A stretch of DNA of 16,440 nucleotides from JBBPYA01 sp038200385 (GCA_038200385.1 JBBPYA010000093.1:1-16440); one strand, 5' to 3'. Counted from the stretch's first letter, positions 1 to 7,804 are shown. The notes: generated by a model from the letters alone, not told the origin. Numbers and translations are program-made.

Positions 1-1470
1 ATCGACATCACGGTCGTCAACGTCGCACTCCCGGACATCCAGCGCGAGCTCAACGCCAGCTTCGACGCCCTGCAGTGGGTCATCGACGCCTACACCCTCG
101 GTGTCGCCGCGTTGCTGCTGACCTTCGGCTCGCTCGGGGACCGGATCGGGCGCCGCAAGGTGTTCATCGCCGGCCTCATCGTCTTCGTGCTGGCCTCGCT
201 GGCCTGCGGCGCGGCGCCGAGCGCGCTGCTGCTGAACCTGGCGCGCCTGATCCAGGGCGTCGGCGGTTCGATCATGTTCGCCACCTCGCTGGCGCTGCTG
301 GGCGCGACCTATCAGGGCAAGGACCGCGGTACCGCATTCGGCGTCTGGGGCGCGACCGCCGGCGCCTCGGTCGCCCTCGGACCGCTGGTCAGCGGCCTGC
401 TCGTGACCACCCTGTCCTGGCGCTGGATCTTCTTCATCAACATCCCGATCGGGCTGTTCGCGATCGCGGTCTCGGTCCGCAAGCTGTCCGAGTCCGCCGC
501 CCCGCAGCCCCGCAAGACCGACTGGGCCGGAGTGGTCACCTTCAGCGCCGCGCTGGGCCTGCTCGTCTTCGCCCTGATCCGCGGCACCGACAAGGGCTGG
601 ACGAGCGCGTTCATCCTGGGCGTGCTGGGACTGGCCGCGGCGTTCCTCGTGGCCTTCGTGGTCATCGAGTCCCGGATCGGCGAACCGATGCTGGAACTCG
701 GCCTGTTCCGCACGCCGGCGTTCACTGGCGCCCAGATCGCGGCGTTCGCGATCTCCGGGTCGCTGTTCTCGCTGCTGCTCTACATCACCTTCTACCTGCA
801 GAACGTCCTGGGGTACGACGCACTGCAGGCCGGCCTGCGCTTCCTCGCGCTGAGCGCGGCCACCCTGGTCGTGGCCCCGCTGGCGGGCAAGCTGACCGAT
901 CGGGTACCCATCCGGGTCCTGATCGGCGCGGCACTGACCCTGGTCGGCGCCGGACTGTTGCTGATGCGCTCGGTCAGCGTGACGTCGGGCTGGACGGCGT
1001 TGCTCGCCGGCCTGATCGTGGCCGGGATCGGCGCCGGAGCAGTGAACCCGCCGCTCGGGTCACTCGCTGTGGGTGTCGTCGAGCCGGCGAAGTCGGGGAT
1101 GGCCTCCGGCATCAACAACACGTTCCGGCAGGTCGGCATCGCCGCCGGCATCGCCGGGTACGGCGCCGTGCTGCAGGCGCACATCTCGAGTCGGCTGACC
1201 GAAGCGATCGGAAACGCCCCGCTCCCGCCGGGCGCGCTGGACGGTCTGAGCACCGCGATCGCCTCCGGCCGGATCCAGCAGGCCGCCGAGCAGGTCCCGG
1301 CGCCGTTCCGCGAACAGTTCCGGACCGCGGCGCTGGAGGCGTTCATCTCCGGACTGGACATCCTGCTGCTCATCGCAGCGATCGTGGCGCTGGTCGGCGC
1401 GGTGCTGACCGCGGTCCTGATCCGGCAACGCGACCTCGTCTCGCACGGGGCGGCGCCGGGCGGGGGCTAG
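1..1470 (+). CDS. MFS drug/multidrug efflux transporter, DHA2 (14-TM) family, 5' partial
   Basis: This is a proton-driven exporter of the inner membrane, probably for drugs or other small toxic compounds; the substrate cannot be read from the sequence. The frame is open from base 1, so the start lies outside the window. The first visible residues (IDITVVNVALPDIQ) are the TM1 signature of DHA2 transporters, so probably only a few tens of residues are missing. Motif A follows (GSLGDRIGRRK), then an antiporter-type motif C (GATAGASVALGPLVSG) and the FFINIPIG segment typical of this family. Hydrophobic segments continue to the end, and the 489 visible residues fit a 14-helix protein. It ends at a TAG and converges on the response regulator gene with a hairpin between them. 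The family call is firm; the substrate is unknown. Confidence 0.93.
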   Translation: MDITVVNVALPDIQRELNASFDALQWVIDAYTLGVAALLLTFGSLGDRIGRRKVFIAGLIVFVLASLACGAAPSALLLNLARLIQGVGGSIMFATSLALLGATYQGKDRGTAFGVWGATAGASVALGPLVSGLLVTTLSWRWIFFINIPIGLFAIAVSVRKLSESAAPQPRKTDWAGVVTFSAALGLLVFALIRGTDKGWTSAFILGVLGLAAAFLVAFVVIESRIGEPMLELGLFRTPAFTGAQIAAFAISGSLFSLLLYITFYLQNVLGYDALQAGLRFLALSAATLVVAPLAGKLTDRVPIRVLIGAALTLVGAGLLLMRSVSVTSGWTALLAGLIVAGIGAGAVNPPLGSLAVGVVEPAKSGMASGINNTFRQVGIAAGIAGYGAVLQAHISSRLTEAIGNAPLPPGALDGLSTAIASGRIQQAAEQVPAPFREQFRTAALEAFISGLDILLLIAAIVALVGAVLTAVLIRQRDLVSHGAAPGGG

Positions 1471-1474
1471 CAGA

Positions 1475-1505
1475 GCTGGCGGGCTGCCCGGTCGGCAGCG
1501 CCAGC
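1475..1505. terminator. Hairpin between convergent genes, probable bidirectional terminator
   Basis: A 7-bp stem (GCTGGCG / CGCCAGC) continues, after a GG bulge, into a 5-bp stem (CTGCC / GGCAG) with a 5-base loop. It begins 4 bases after the MFS stop codon and lies in the 75-base gap facing the response regulator stop. There is no T-tract, which is usual for actinobacterial terminators. It was read by eye with no folding energy calculated. Confidence 0.5.
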
Positions 1506-1545
1506 GGGCCTGGACTAGGGATGCCGCCGCACCAGGGGCGGATCC

Positions 1546-2316
1546 TTATGGCCGGGCGCGCCACCAGACGGACAGGGCGTCGACGGCGTCGCCGGGCGGC
1601 GGGTGCGACCAGCGATAGCCGTGCTCGGGGCGGCCTGCGGTGCCGTAGCGCAGGCGGAGTACGGCGAGGTCCATGGCCACCAGGTGTTCGAGGTACCGCC
1701 GGGCACTGACCCGGGAGAGCCCGCAGCGTTGGGCGGCCTCCAAGGCCGACATGTCCCCTCCGGCGCACCGGAGGGCGTCGGCGACCAGCGACAGCGTCTG
1801 GGGCGAGAGCCCCTTGGGCAGCAGCGAGGAGCGGCCCGGCCGGCGCGAGGCCGACAGCAGCCGATCCACCTCGGCCTGATCCGACACCCGCCCGTGGGCG
1901 AACTCCAGCTCCCGGCGGCGCGCGGCGTAGGCGTTCATCCGCTGCTGGAAGACGCGCAGGGTGAACGGCTTGATCAGGTAGTCGGCGATCCCTCCGGCCA
2001 TCGCCGAGCGCACCGTCTCCACCTCACGGGCGGCGGTCACCACCACGATGTCCAGCCGCTCCGCTCCGGCGCGGGACCGGAGCCGGCGCAGCACCTCGAG
2101 CCCGGGCAGATCCGGCAGGTAGATGTCCAGCAGGACCAGGTCCGGCCGCAGTCGCGGCACCCCCTGCAGCGCCTGCGCGGCCGTGTGCGCCGCGCCGACC
2201 ACCTGGAAGGCGTCCATCGACTCGAGGTACGCGCGGTGCAGGCCCGCCACGGCGAAGTCGTCGTCGACGACGAAGGTGCGGATCACCCGCGATTCCGGTC
2301 CCGGCCGTGCGCTCAT
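1546..2316 (-). CDS. Response regulator, CitB/DctR type
   Basis: This is the cytoplasmic DNA-binding partner of the sensor kinase encoded just upstream. The 256-residue protein has an N-terminal receiver domain (about residues 12-130). Acidic pocket residues are D18-D20, the phosphoacceptor is D64 (LLDIYLPD), the switch residue is T94 and the conserved lysine is K116 (LIKPF). A linker follows, then a C-terminal helix-turn-helix (about 170-235, GLSRVSARRYLEHL), as in the CitB/DcuR/DctR family that controls carboxylate uptake and metabolism. The ATG overlaps the kinase stop as ATGA, so the two are translationally coupled. The adjacent divergent tctCBA operon is the obvious target, probably through the repeats between them. 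The role is inferred from family and position. Confidence 0.93.
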   Translation of the reverse strand: MSARPGPESRVIRTFVVDDDFAVAGLHRAYLESMDAFQVVGAAHTAAQALQGVPRLRPDLVLLDIYLPDLPGLEVLRRLRSRAGAERLDIVVVTAAREVETVRSAMAGGIADYLIKPFTLRVFQQRMNAYAARRRELEFAHGRVSDQAEVDRLLSASRRPGRSSLLPKGLSPQTLSLVADALRCAGGDMSALEAAQRCGLSRVSARRYLEHLVAMDLAVLRLRYGTAGRPEHGYRWSHPPPGDAVDALSVWWRARP

Positions 2317-3950
2317 GGCCGGACGGCGTCCGCGACCACGTCCCGAGCGGCCGGTCGGGCGGGAGGGGGGGCCTCGTTGTGCGGGACCGGCGGGAGGTGC
2401 ACGACGAACGTGCTGCCGCTGCCGGTCGCATTGACCACCCTCACCCGACCCTGTCGACGGGACACGATGCGCGCCACCAGGGCCAGGCCGATGCCGCGCC
2501 CGTGGTGGTCGGTCGGCGCCTTGGTGGAGACCCCGCTGTCGAAGATCCGGTCACGGACCTCGACGGGTACGCCGGCACCCTCGTCCCGCACCGAGACGTC
2601 GGTCCCCCGGTCCGGCCGGTGGCGGACGAGCACGTCGATCACTCCGCCCGGAGCCGTGGCGTCGATGGCGTTATCCACCAGATTCGAGAGGATGGTCACC
2701 AGGTCGTCGCCGGCTCCGTCGGCCACCGCAGTGCTCGGATCGAGCCGTAGGTCGAGCCCCCGCTCCCGGGCTAGGGCCGACTTCGTCACGAGCACGGCCG
2801 CGATCGAGGCGTCATCGACCGCGCGCAGCGAGACCCCGTGCATCAGCCCGGTGCCCACACCCAGGCGCTCGATGAAGCGCAGCGCCTCCGCGTAGCGCTG
2901 CAGTTCGACTAGGCCCGATACGACGTGCATGTTGTTGGAGAACTCGTGCGCCTGCGCGCGCAACGCGTCGGTGATGCTGCGCTGCCCGTCCAGCGCACGC
3001 AGGGCGTCGAACAGCTCGGTGCGGTCGCGCAGGGTCAGCACCCGGCCGACATCGCGACCACCGGCCTGGGCCGCGCTGCTGTTAACCACGAGCAAGCGCT
3101 CCCCGCACAGCACCAGCCGGTCGGCCACGGTGTCATCACCCCGGACCAGCGGCAGCAGACTCGGGTCGAGGACCTCCGCCGCCGGTCGGCCGGCGCAGGC
3201 GCCCGGCAGCCCCAACAGACGTACACCCTCGTCGTTGACCAGGGCCAGCCGGCCGTCCACATCCAGGGCGACCACGCCCTCGCGGACGCTGTGCAGCATC
3301 GCGTCGCGGGTCTGGAGCAGCTCACGGATCTGCCCGGGCTCCAGACCGAAGATCCGCCGCCGGACGAGCTTGGTGACCAGGGCGGCCCCGAGCACCCCGA
3401 GCAGCGCCGCGGCGGCCAGCCACGCCGCCAACGACGGCACGACGTTGGCGAGATCCCCCGCCAGCCGGCTCTCCAGGACTCCCACCGACACCACGCCGAC
3501 GACCCCGCCGGTCGCGTCGCGGACCGGCACCTTGGCCCGGAGCGAGGGCCCGAGGGACCCCGTCTGCGTCCCGAGGTACTCGTGCCCGGCCAACGCGACG
3601 CCCGGATCGGTCGAGACCCGCTCGCCGATCTGGTCCTCGTCCGGATGCGAGTAGCGGATGCCGTGGATGTCGGTGAACACGACGAACGTGGCGCCGGCGG
3701 ACTGGCGTACCAGCTCCGCCAGCGGCTGCAGGATGAGGGCCGGGTCGTCGGTGGCATAGGCCTCCCGGACCGCGGGCAGGTCGGCGAGGCTGCGGGCGAT
3801 CGTGAGCACCCGGGCGGCGTAGGTGTCGCGGATCTGCTGGCCCTGCAGGTGGACGGCCAGGTAACCCGCGGACAGCAGGGTCACCAGCACGATGGTCACC
3901 TGCATGAGCAGGAGCTGGACACCCAGCGAGGGCCGGCGGCTCATCGGCAC
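2313..3950 (-). CDS. Sensor histidine kinase, CitA/DcuS type
   Basis: This is a membrane sensor kinase, likely for a di- or tricarboxylate. It has TM1 (about residues 11-33), an extracytoplasmic Cache-like sensor domain (about 35-172) and TM2 (about 174-194). A PAS domain (about 212-310) precedes an H-box of the CitA/DcuS kind (LRAQAHEFSNNMHVVSG) with H335 as phosphoacceptor. The ATPase domain has its N-box at N423-N427 (NLVDNAIDA), G1 at D456-G460 (DEGAG) and G2 at G484 (GRGIGLAL). The length of 545 aa is normal. The start is a GTG with GGGA four bases upstream; an in-frame ATG two codons in (base 3944) is an equally good alternative. No other in-frame start was found upstream. It is divergent from tctC and overlaps the regulator by 4 bases. 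The ligand is inferred from the neighbouring transporter. Confidence 0.93.
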   Translation of the reverse strand: MPMSRRPSLGVQLLLMQVTIVLVTLLSAGYLAVHLQGQQIRDTYAARVLTIARSLADLPAVREAYATDDPALILQPLAELVRQSAGATFVVFTDIHGIRYSHPDEDQIGERVSTDPGVALAGHEYLGTQTGSLGPSLRAKVPVRDATGGVVGVVSVGVLESRLAGDLANVVPSLAAWLAAAALLGVLGAALVTKLVRRRIFGLEPGQIRELLQTRDAMLHSVREGVVALDVDGRLALVNDEGVRLLGLPGACAGRPAAEVLDPSLLPLVRGDDTVADRLVLCGERLLVVNSSAAQAGGRDVGRVLTLRDRTELFDALRALDGQRSITDALRAQAHEFSNNMHVVSGLVELQRYAEALRFIERLGVGTGLMHGVSLRAVDDASIAAVLVTKSALARERGLDLRLDPSTAVADGAGDDLVTILSNLVDNAIDATAPGGVIDVLVRHRPDRGTDVSVRDEGAGVPVEVRDRIFDSGVSTKAPTDHHGRGIGLALVARIVSRRQGRVRVVNATGSGSTFVVHLPPVPHNEAPPPARPAARDVVADAVRP

Positions 3951-3980
3951 ATGGTCCCGCAGACCGCGGCCCGGGTCACC

Positions 3981-4013
3981 ACGACCAGAACGACCACTAC
4001 GACCGCTACGACC
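3981..4013. repeat. Four ACGACC direct repeats at 9-base spacing, candidate operator
   Basis: ACGACC occurs at 3981, 3990, 3999 and 4008, always separated by three variable bases (AGA, ACT, GCT). The block lies in the non-coding divergent region between the sensor kinase and tctC. Tandem sites on one face or stepwise around the helix are common for response regulators, so this is the best candidate for the binding site of the CitB-type regulator. Binding is an inference. Confidence 0.55.
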
Positions 4014-4043
4014 GGAGAGTTCCGCCGGGTGCGCAGGGCTTCC

Positions 4044-4049
4044 TAACGT
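4044..4049 (+). promoter_or_regulatory. tctC: Candidate -10 box of the tctCBA operon
   Basis: TAACGT fits the actinobacterial -10 pattern TANNNT and lies 52 bases before the tctC start codon. No convincing -35 element was seen at 16-18 bases upstream, as is common for activator-dependent promoters. The ACGACC repeats end 30 bases upstream. Confidence 0.3.
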
Positions 4050-4065
4050 CGGCGCCGCGCGACGT
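4046..4065. promoter_or_regulatory. Dyad ACGTCG-N8-CGACGT overlapping the candidate tctC -10 box
   Basis: Perfect 6-base inverted arms lie at 4046-4051 and 4060-4065. The left arm overlaps the TAACGT box, which is a position suited to a repressor or to a transcript-level hairpin in the tctC leader. Six-base arms are short for such GC-rich DNA, so chance is possible. Confidence 0.3.
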
Positions 4066-4101
4066 GCGCGTCAGACCACTCGACGGCAAGGGGTTCACAC
4101 G

Positions 4102-5133
4102 ATGCTCGGTCACAGCAGTCCCTCCCGATCGGCGCACCGGAGCCCGTGCCGGATCGCCACCAGGCTCGGTCTGGTCGCCGCCCTGCTCACCGTCAGCGCG
4201 TGCTCGGACAGCCCGGGCAACGGCTCGGCCGGGTCCGGAGAGGCGCAGGCGTTCAGCCGGCTGCAGATCATGGCGCCGGCGGACCCCGGCGGCGGCTGGG
4301 ACAGCACGGCGCGCGCGATGTCCCAGGCCGTCGAGTCCGCCAACCTCGCGGGCTCGACCAACGTCACGAACGTCCCGGGCGCCGGCGGCACCATCGGGCT
4401 CGCCCAGCTGGCCAACGAGCGCAGCGACTCCTTCCTCATGGTGATGGGTCTGGTCATGATCGGGGCGATCGAGACCAACCAGTCCGAGGTGAGCCTGGAC
4501 GACGTCACACCGATCGCGCGGCTCACCGCGGAGGACGAGATCGTCGTGGTGCCGGCTGCGAGCCCGTACCAGACCATCGACGACCTGGTGGCGGACCTGC
4601 AGGCCAAGGGCCGCGCGGTGACCTTCAGTGGCGGGTCGGCCGGCGGGACCGACCACATCCTCGCCGGTCTGATCGCGCAAGCGGCCGGCGTCGACCCTGC
4701 GAACCTGAATTACATCCCGTATTCCGGCGGTGGCGAGTCGCTCGCGGCGTTGCTGGGCAACCAGGTCTCCGCCGGCATCTCCGGCGTCAGCGAGTACGCC
4801 GAGCAGATCACAGCGGGCACCCTGCGCCCGCTGGCGGTCAGCGGCTCGGACCGGGTCGACGGCATCGACGCGCCGACGTTGACCGAGGCCGGGTACGACG
4901 TGGAGCTCATCAACTGGCGTGGTGTGGTGGCACCGGCCGGGCTGTCCTCGGAGCAGACCGATCGGCTGATCACGCTGGTCACCGAGATGCACGACTCCGA
5001 GTCCTGGCAGCAGGCGCTGGACACGAACGGCTGGACCGACACCTTCCTTGCCGGGGAGGAGTTCGCGACCTACATCCAGGATCAGGTCCAGGTCACGACC
5101 CAGGTGCTCAAGGACCTGGGTCTGGTCTCGTGA
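4102..5133 (+). CDS. tctC: TctC: tripartite tricarboxylate transporter substrate-binding lipoprotein
   Basis: This is the extracytoplasmic solute receptor of a TTT system, which binds a carboxylate such as citrate and delivers it to TctAB. The 343-residue product has a basic start, a hydrophobic core and the lipobox VSAC with lipidated C34, as expected for a membrane-anchored receptor in a Gram-positive. The Bug/TctC family signatures are present: PGGGWD (62-67), NVPGAGGTIG, SGGSAGGTDH and PYSGGGESLAALLGNQV. The ATG was chosen because the signal peptide starts there and AAGGGG lies 8 bases upstream. The frame is open further upstream, but that part reads as non-coding promoter DNA. The stop overlaps the tctB start (GTGA). 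The ligand is not determinable, but the neighbouring CitA-type sensor favours a di- or tricarboxylate. Confidence 0.93.
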   Translation: MLGHSSPSRSAHRSPCRIATRLGLVAALLTVSACSDSPGNGSAGSGEAQAFSRLQIMAPADPGGGWDSTARAMSQAVESANLAGSTNVTNVPGAGGTIGLAQLANERSDSFLMVMGLVMIGAIETNQSEVSLDDVTPIARLTAEDEIVVVPAASPYQTIDDLVADLQAKGRAVTFSGGSAGGTDHILAGLIAQAAGVDPANLNYIPYSGGGESLAALLGNQVSAGISGVSEYAEQITAGTLRPLAVSGSDRVDGIDAPTLTEAGYDVELINWRGVVAPAGLSSEQTDRLITLVTEMHDSESWQQALDTNGWTDTFLAGEEFATYIQDQVQVTTQVLKDLGLVS

Positions 5134-5660
5134 CCGAGCTTCCCGCGAGGTCGGCGGCGGCGGGGAAGGCGCGGATCCCCGTGCCGGAGCTGCTCATGGC
5201 GCTGGGCGTCGCCGCCCTCGGCGTGCTCACCCTGCTCGGCGCGACCACGATCACCGTCCCGTTGAGTGCGAACGTGGTGGGTCCGAGGGTGTTCCCCTAC
5301 GCCGTCGGCACAGCCCTGGTCGGGGCCGGCGTCGCCGTCGTGGTCGCTCTGGTCCACGGCCGGCTCGGCCAGCCCGAGGGTGGAGAGGATCTCGATCTCA
5401 CCGCCCGCGCGGACTGGTCGACGGTCGGCAAAATCCTGGCCGGTTTCGTGGCCCACATCCTGCTGGTGGACCGGCTGGGTTGGGCCCTGGCCGGAGCCCT
5501 GCTGTTCGCCGTCATCGCGTGGGCCCTCGGCGCCAGCTGGTGGAAGGCGACGATCATCGGTGTGGTCCTGGGCCTGGTTATCCAGGCGGCCTTCGTCTCG
5601 GGCCTCGGGGTGACCTTGCCGGCGGGGCTGCTGGACCGCGTGGACCTGCTCAATGGGTGA
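5130..5660 (+). CDS. tctB: TctB: small membrane subunit of the tripartite tricarboxylate transporter
   Basis: This is the small integral membrane subunit of the TTT transporter; it pairs with TctA in the inner membrane. The 176-residue protein has four hydrophobic segments (about residues 20-42, 50-75, 100-118 and 120-165, the last region probably containing two helices). The GPRVFPYAVGTALVGAG segment after the first helix matches the TctB family pattern, where a G-x-x-x-FP motif follows TM1. The GTG start overlaps the tctC stop by 4 bases (GTGA) and the end overlaps tctA by 8 bases, so the three genes are translationally coupled. TctB sequences are poorly conserved, so position between tctC and tctA is part of the evidence. 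Confidence 0.9.
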   Translation: MTELPARSAAAGKARIPVPELLMALGVAALGVLTLLGATTITVPLSANVVGPRVFPYAVGTALVGAGVAVVVALVHGRLGQPEGGEDLDLTARADWSTVGKILAGFVAHILLVDRLGWALAGALLFAVIAWALGASWWKATIIGVVLGLVIQAAFVSGLGVTLPAGLLDRVDLLNG

Positions 5661-7200
5661 CCTGGGCTCGCTGATCGACGGCTTCGGCACCGCGCTGCAG
5701 CCAATCTCCCTGCTCTACGCGCTGATCGGCGTCACCCTGGGCACGGCCGTCGGCGTGCTGCCCGGGATCGGCCCGGCGATGACCGTCGCTCTCCTGCTGC
5801 CCGTGACGTACCGGCTCGAGCCGACCGGTGCCTTCATCATGTTCGCCGGCATCTACTACGGCGGGATGTACGGCGGTTCCACCACGTCCATCCTGCTGAA
5901 CACCCCGGGCGAGTCCGCGTCCATCATTACCGCCCTCGAGGGCAACAAGATGGCCAAGGCCGGTCGGGGCGCCGCGGCGCTGACCACGGCCGCCATCGGA
6001 TCGTTCGTCGCGGGGACGATCGCCACCGTGGGCCTCACGCTCGTCGCCCCGACACTGGCCGATCTGGCCGTCCGCCTCGGCCCGCAGGACTACGTCGCCC
6101 TCACCGTCGTAGCCTTGCTCACCGTCTCGGCCCTGCTCGGATCGTCGGTCTCGAGGGGTCTGGCCTCGCTCGCGATCGGACTCCTGTGCGGCCTGGTCGG
6201 CACGGACACGCTCACGGGGCAGCAGCGTTTCACGCTCGGCCTGCCCGTGCTGGCCGACGGGATCGATGTCGTCACCTTCGCCGTCGGGGTGTTCGCCGTC
6301 GGGGAGGCCCTGTGGATCGCCTCCCGCATCCGGCACGGACCGGTGCAGGTCATGCCTGTGGGCGGACGCTGGATGTCGCGCGCCGACCTGAGCCGGTCCT
6401 GGCGTCCGTGGCTGCGCGGGTCGGCCCTCGGGTTCCCGATCGGCGCCATGCCGGCCGGTGGCGCGGAGATCCCGACGTTCATGTCCTACGCCCTGGAGAA
6501 GCGGCTGTCCCGACACAAGGAGGAGTTCGGCCACGGCGCGATCGAGGGGGTGGCCGGCCCGGAGGCGGCGAACAACGCCTCGGCCGCCGGCGTACTGGTG
6601 CCGCTGCTCACCCTGGGCCTGCCCACGTCCGCGACGGCGGCCGTGCTGATCGCCGCCTTCCAGGGCTACGGGATCCGGCCCGGGCCCCTGCTGTTCCAGA
6701 ACGAGGGCACCCTGGTCTGGGCGCTGATCGCCAGCCTGTACATCGGCAACCTCTTCCTGCTCGTGCTCAACCTGCCGCTGGTCGGCATGTGGGTGAAACT
6801 GCTGCAGATCCCCCGGCCGTATCTGTACGCGGGCATCCTGCTGTTCGCCGTACTGGGTGGGTACTCACTCAACGGCATCAGCACCGACCTGTGGGTGCTC
6901 CTGGCGATCGGCATCCTTGGCTACGCGATGCGCCGGTTCGGCTATCCGATCGCACCGGCGGTGATCGGGCTGATCCTTGGACCGATCGCCGAGGAGCAGC
7001 TTCGACGGGCGCTAGCCATCAGCCAGGGCAACCCCGCGATCCTGATCACCAGCCCCTTCGCAGGCACGGTGTACCTCCTGTTGGCCGCGGCCGCGGTGGC
7101 CACGGTGCTGCTGCGCCGCCGGTCGCGTCGTACCGGGCGAGCGGCAGACGCCGTGGACGTGCCCACACCCCGGGGGACGGTCGACGATCAGGTGACCTGA
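5653..7200 (+). CDS. tctA: TctA: large membrane subunit of the tripartite tricarboxylate transporter
   Basis: This is the large channel-forming subunit of the TTT system, which drives secondary uptake of a carboxylate with a cation gradient. The 515-residue product is almost wholly hydrophobic, with about 11-12 membrane segments, the usual TctA size. The two diagnostic regions are intact: GVLPGIGP (34-41) with YYGGMYGGSTTSILLNTPGE (68-87), and the second half-repeat GPEAANNASAAG (302-313) followed by GLPTSATAA. The ATG lies inside the end of tctB. The charged C-terminal tail is followed by a hairpin spanning the stop codon. Identification is very secure; the transported carboxylate is not known. 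Confidence 0.97.
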   Translation: MGDLGSLIDGFGTALQPISLLYALIGVTLGTAVGVLPGIGPAMTVALLLPVTYRLEPTGAFIMFAGIYYGGMYGGSTTSILLNTPGESASIITALEGNKMAKAGRGAAALTTAAIGSFVAGTIATVGLTLVAPTLADLAVRLGPQDYVALTVVALLTVSALLGSSVSRGLASLAIGLLCGLVGTDTLTGQQRFTLGLPVLADGIDVVTFAVGVFAVGEALWIASRIRHGPVQVMPVGGRWMSRADLSRSWRPWLRGSALGFPIGAMPAGGAEIPTFMSYALEKRLSRHKEEFGHGAIEGVAGPEAANNASAAGVLVPLLTLGLPTSATAAVLIAAFQGYGIRPGPLLFQNEGTLVWALIASLYIGNLFLLVLNLPLVGMWVKLLQIPRPYLYAGILLFAVLGGYSLNGISTDLWVLLAIGILGYAMRRFGYPIAPAVIGLILGPIAEEQLRRALAISQGNPAILITSPFAGTVYLLLAAAAVATVLLRRRSRRTGRAADAVDVPTPRGTVDDQVT

Positions 7201-7206
7201 TCGTCG
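7182..7206 (+). terminator. Perfect 11-bp hairpin across the tctA stop codon
   Basis: The left arm at 7182-7192 (CGACGATCAGG) pairs fully with 7196-7206, leaving a 3-base TGA loop. The tctA TGA stop at 7198-7200 lies inside the right arm. No T-tract follows. The position at the end of the tctCBA operon suggests a terminator or an mRNA 3'-end stabiliser. Confidence 0.55.
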
Positions 7207-7238
7207 TGGCGGGTTGGCGCCGGGCCGGCGGCCGGCGG

Positions 7239-7244
7239 GACAAT
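7239..7244 (+). promoter_or_regulatory. Candidate -10 box of a leaderless GNAT gene
   Basis: GACAAT (4 of 6 to TATAAT) sits 7 bases before the GTG at 7252, the spacing expected when transcription begins at the start codon. No ribosome-binding site is present. The gene behind it is degraded, so the promoter may be a relic. Confidence 0.3.
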
Positions 7245-7251
7245 CACTGCC

Positions 7252-7558
7252 GTGCTCATCCGCCCGGCGGTCGACGCGGACTGGCCGCGGATCTTCCCGA
7301 TCTTCGCCGCCATCGTGTCCGCCTGGGAGATCTACGCCTACCCCGACGGTCTCGACCAGGCGGCGGCCCGGTCATGGTGGATGGCCCTACCACCGGGTGC
7401 CACGGCGGTGGCGGTCGACGCCGACGTGGTGCTCGGGAGCGCGACGATGGGCCCGAACCGGCCCAGTCGAGGAGCGCACGTCCCGACGGCCGGCGTCATG
7501 GTCGACCCGGACCGACATGGCGAGCGGCGTCGGGCGGGCCCTGGGTGAGCACGTCTAG
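7252..7558 (+). pseudogene. GNAT N-acetyltransferase remnant, frameshifted and truncated
   Basis: The N-terminal part reads as a GNAT acetyltransferase from GTG 7252 (LIRPAVDADWPRIFPIF, then VVLGSATMGPNRP and AGVMVDPDRHG). At about 7518-7520 the frame breaks: the original frame runs out of family likeness and stops at 7548. The next frame continues with SGVGRALGEHV, the acetyl-CoA-binding motif A that should follow. One extra G would explain the shift. That frame then meets TAG at 7556-7558, and nothing resembling the C-terminal half of a GNAT domain follows in any forward frame. Roughly the last 60-70 residues are therefore missing. The gene is almost certainly inactive unless the shift is a sequencing error, and even then it would be truncated. 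Confidence 0.75.
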
Positions 7559-7664
7559 CGGGGCAGATCCTGCGATCGGGCCCCCGGCCGCGGCGTACCG
7601 TCCGGCCCGTCGTCGTCGAGGGGACCGGGGCGCGGGGGCCGTCGGCGCGATGTGCCTCCGCGCG

Positions 7665-7742
7665 TTGGGCCTTGGCGCGCTGGCCGTCGGTGAACAGCAC
7701 CGAGAACAGCGCCAGCTCGGCGAGCACGGTGACCAGCGAGTC
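7665..7742 (-). pseudogene. Fragment of a CPA1-type cation/proton antiporter gene
   Basis: One leftward frame encodes DSLVTVLAELALFSVLFTDGQRA, which resembles a conserved helix of CPA1 Na+(K+)/H+ antiporters (usual form LAELALFxVLFTDGxR). The likeness does not extend on either side: upstream residues are low in hydrophobicity and downstream the frame becomes Arg/Ala/Pro-rich. No start codon with a ribosome site precedes it. It fills part of the 7559-7816 gap, where I see no intact gene. It is probably the stump of a deleted gene; a chance match over this length is unlikely but not excluded. Confidence 0.45.
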
Positions 7743-7804
7743 GCCGCCCGCAGGTTCTGCCGGTACCGCAGCGGTCGCGGACCGGAACCGTCCGCAACGC
7801 CCCC

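Noticed and set aside
75..1709. A long forward open frame of over 500 codons overlapping the MFS gene in another frame
   Set aside because: Its product is Arg/Gly/Pro/Ala-rich with no domain likeness, while the overlapping frame encodes a clear transporter. Stop codons are rare in such GC-rich DNA.
3981..4013. The 9-base repeats as a coding Gly-Arg-Ser repeat or a CRISPR-like array
   Set aside because: Read leftward in the kinase frame they give Gly-Arg-Ser units, but no start codon precedes them. The units are far too short and close for CRISPR.
3892..4101. Upstream extension of tctC to an ATG at 3892
   Set aside because: It would put 70 Arg/Pro-rich residues before a perfect lipoprotein signal peptide, overlap the divergent kinase gene and swallow the control region. 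ATG 4102 has a good ribosome site.
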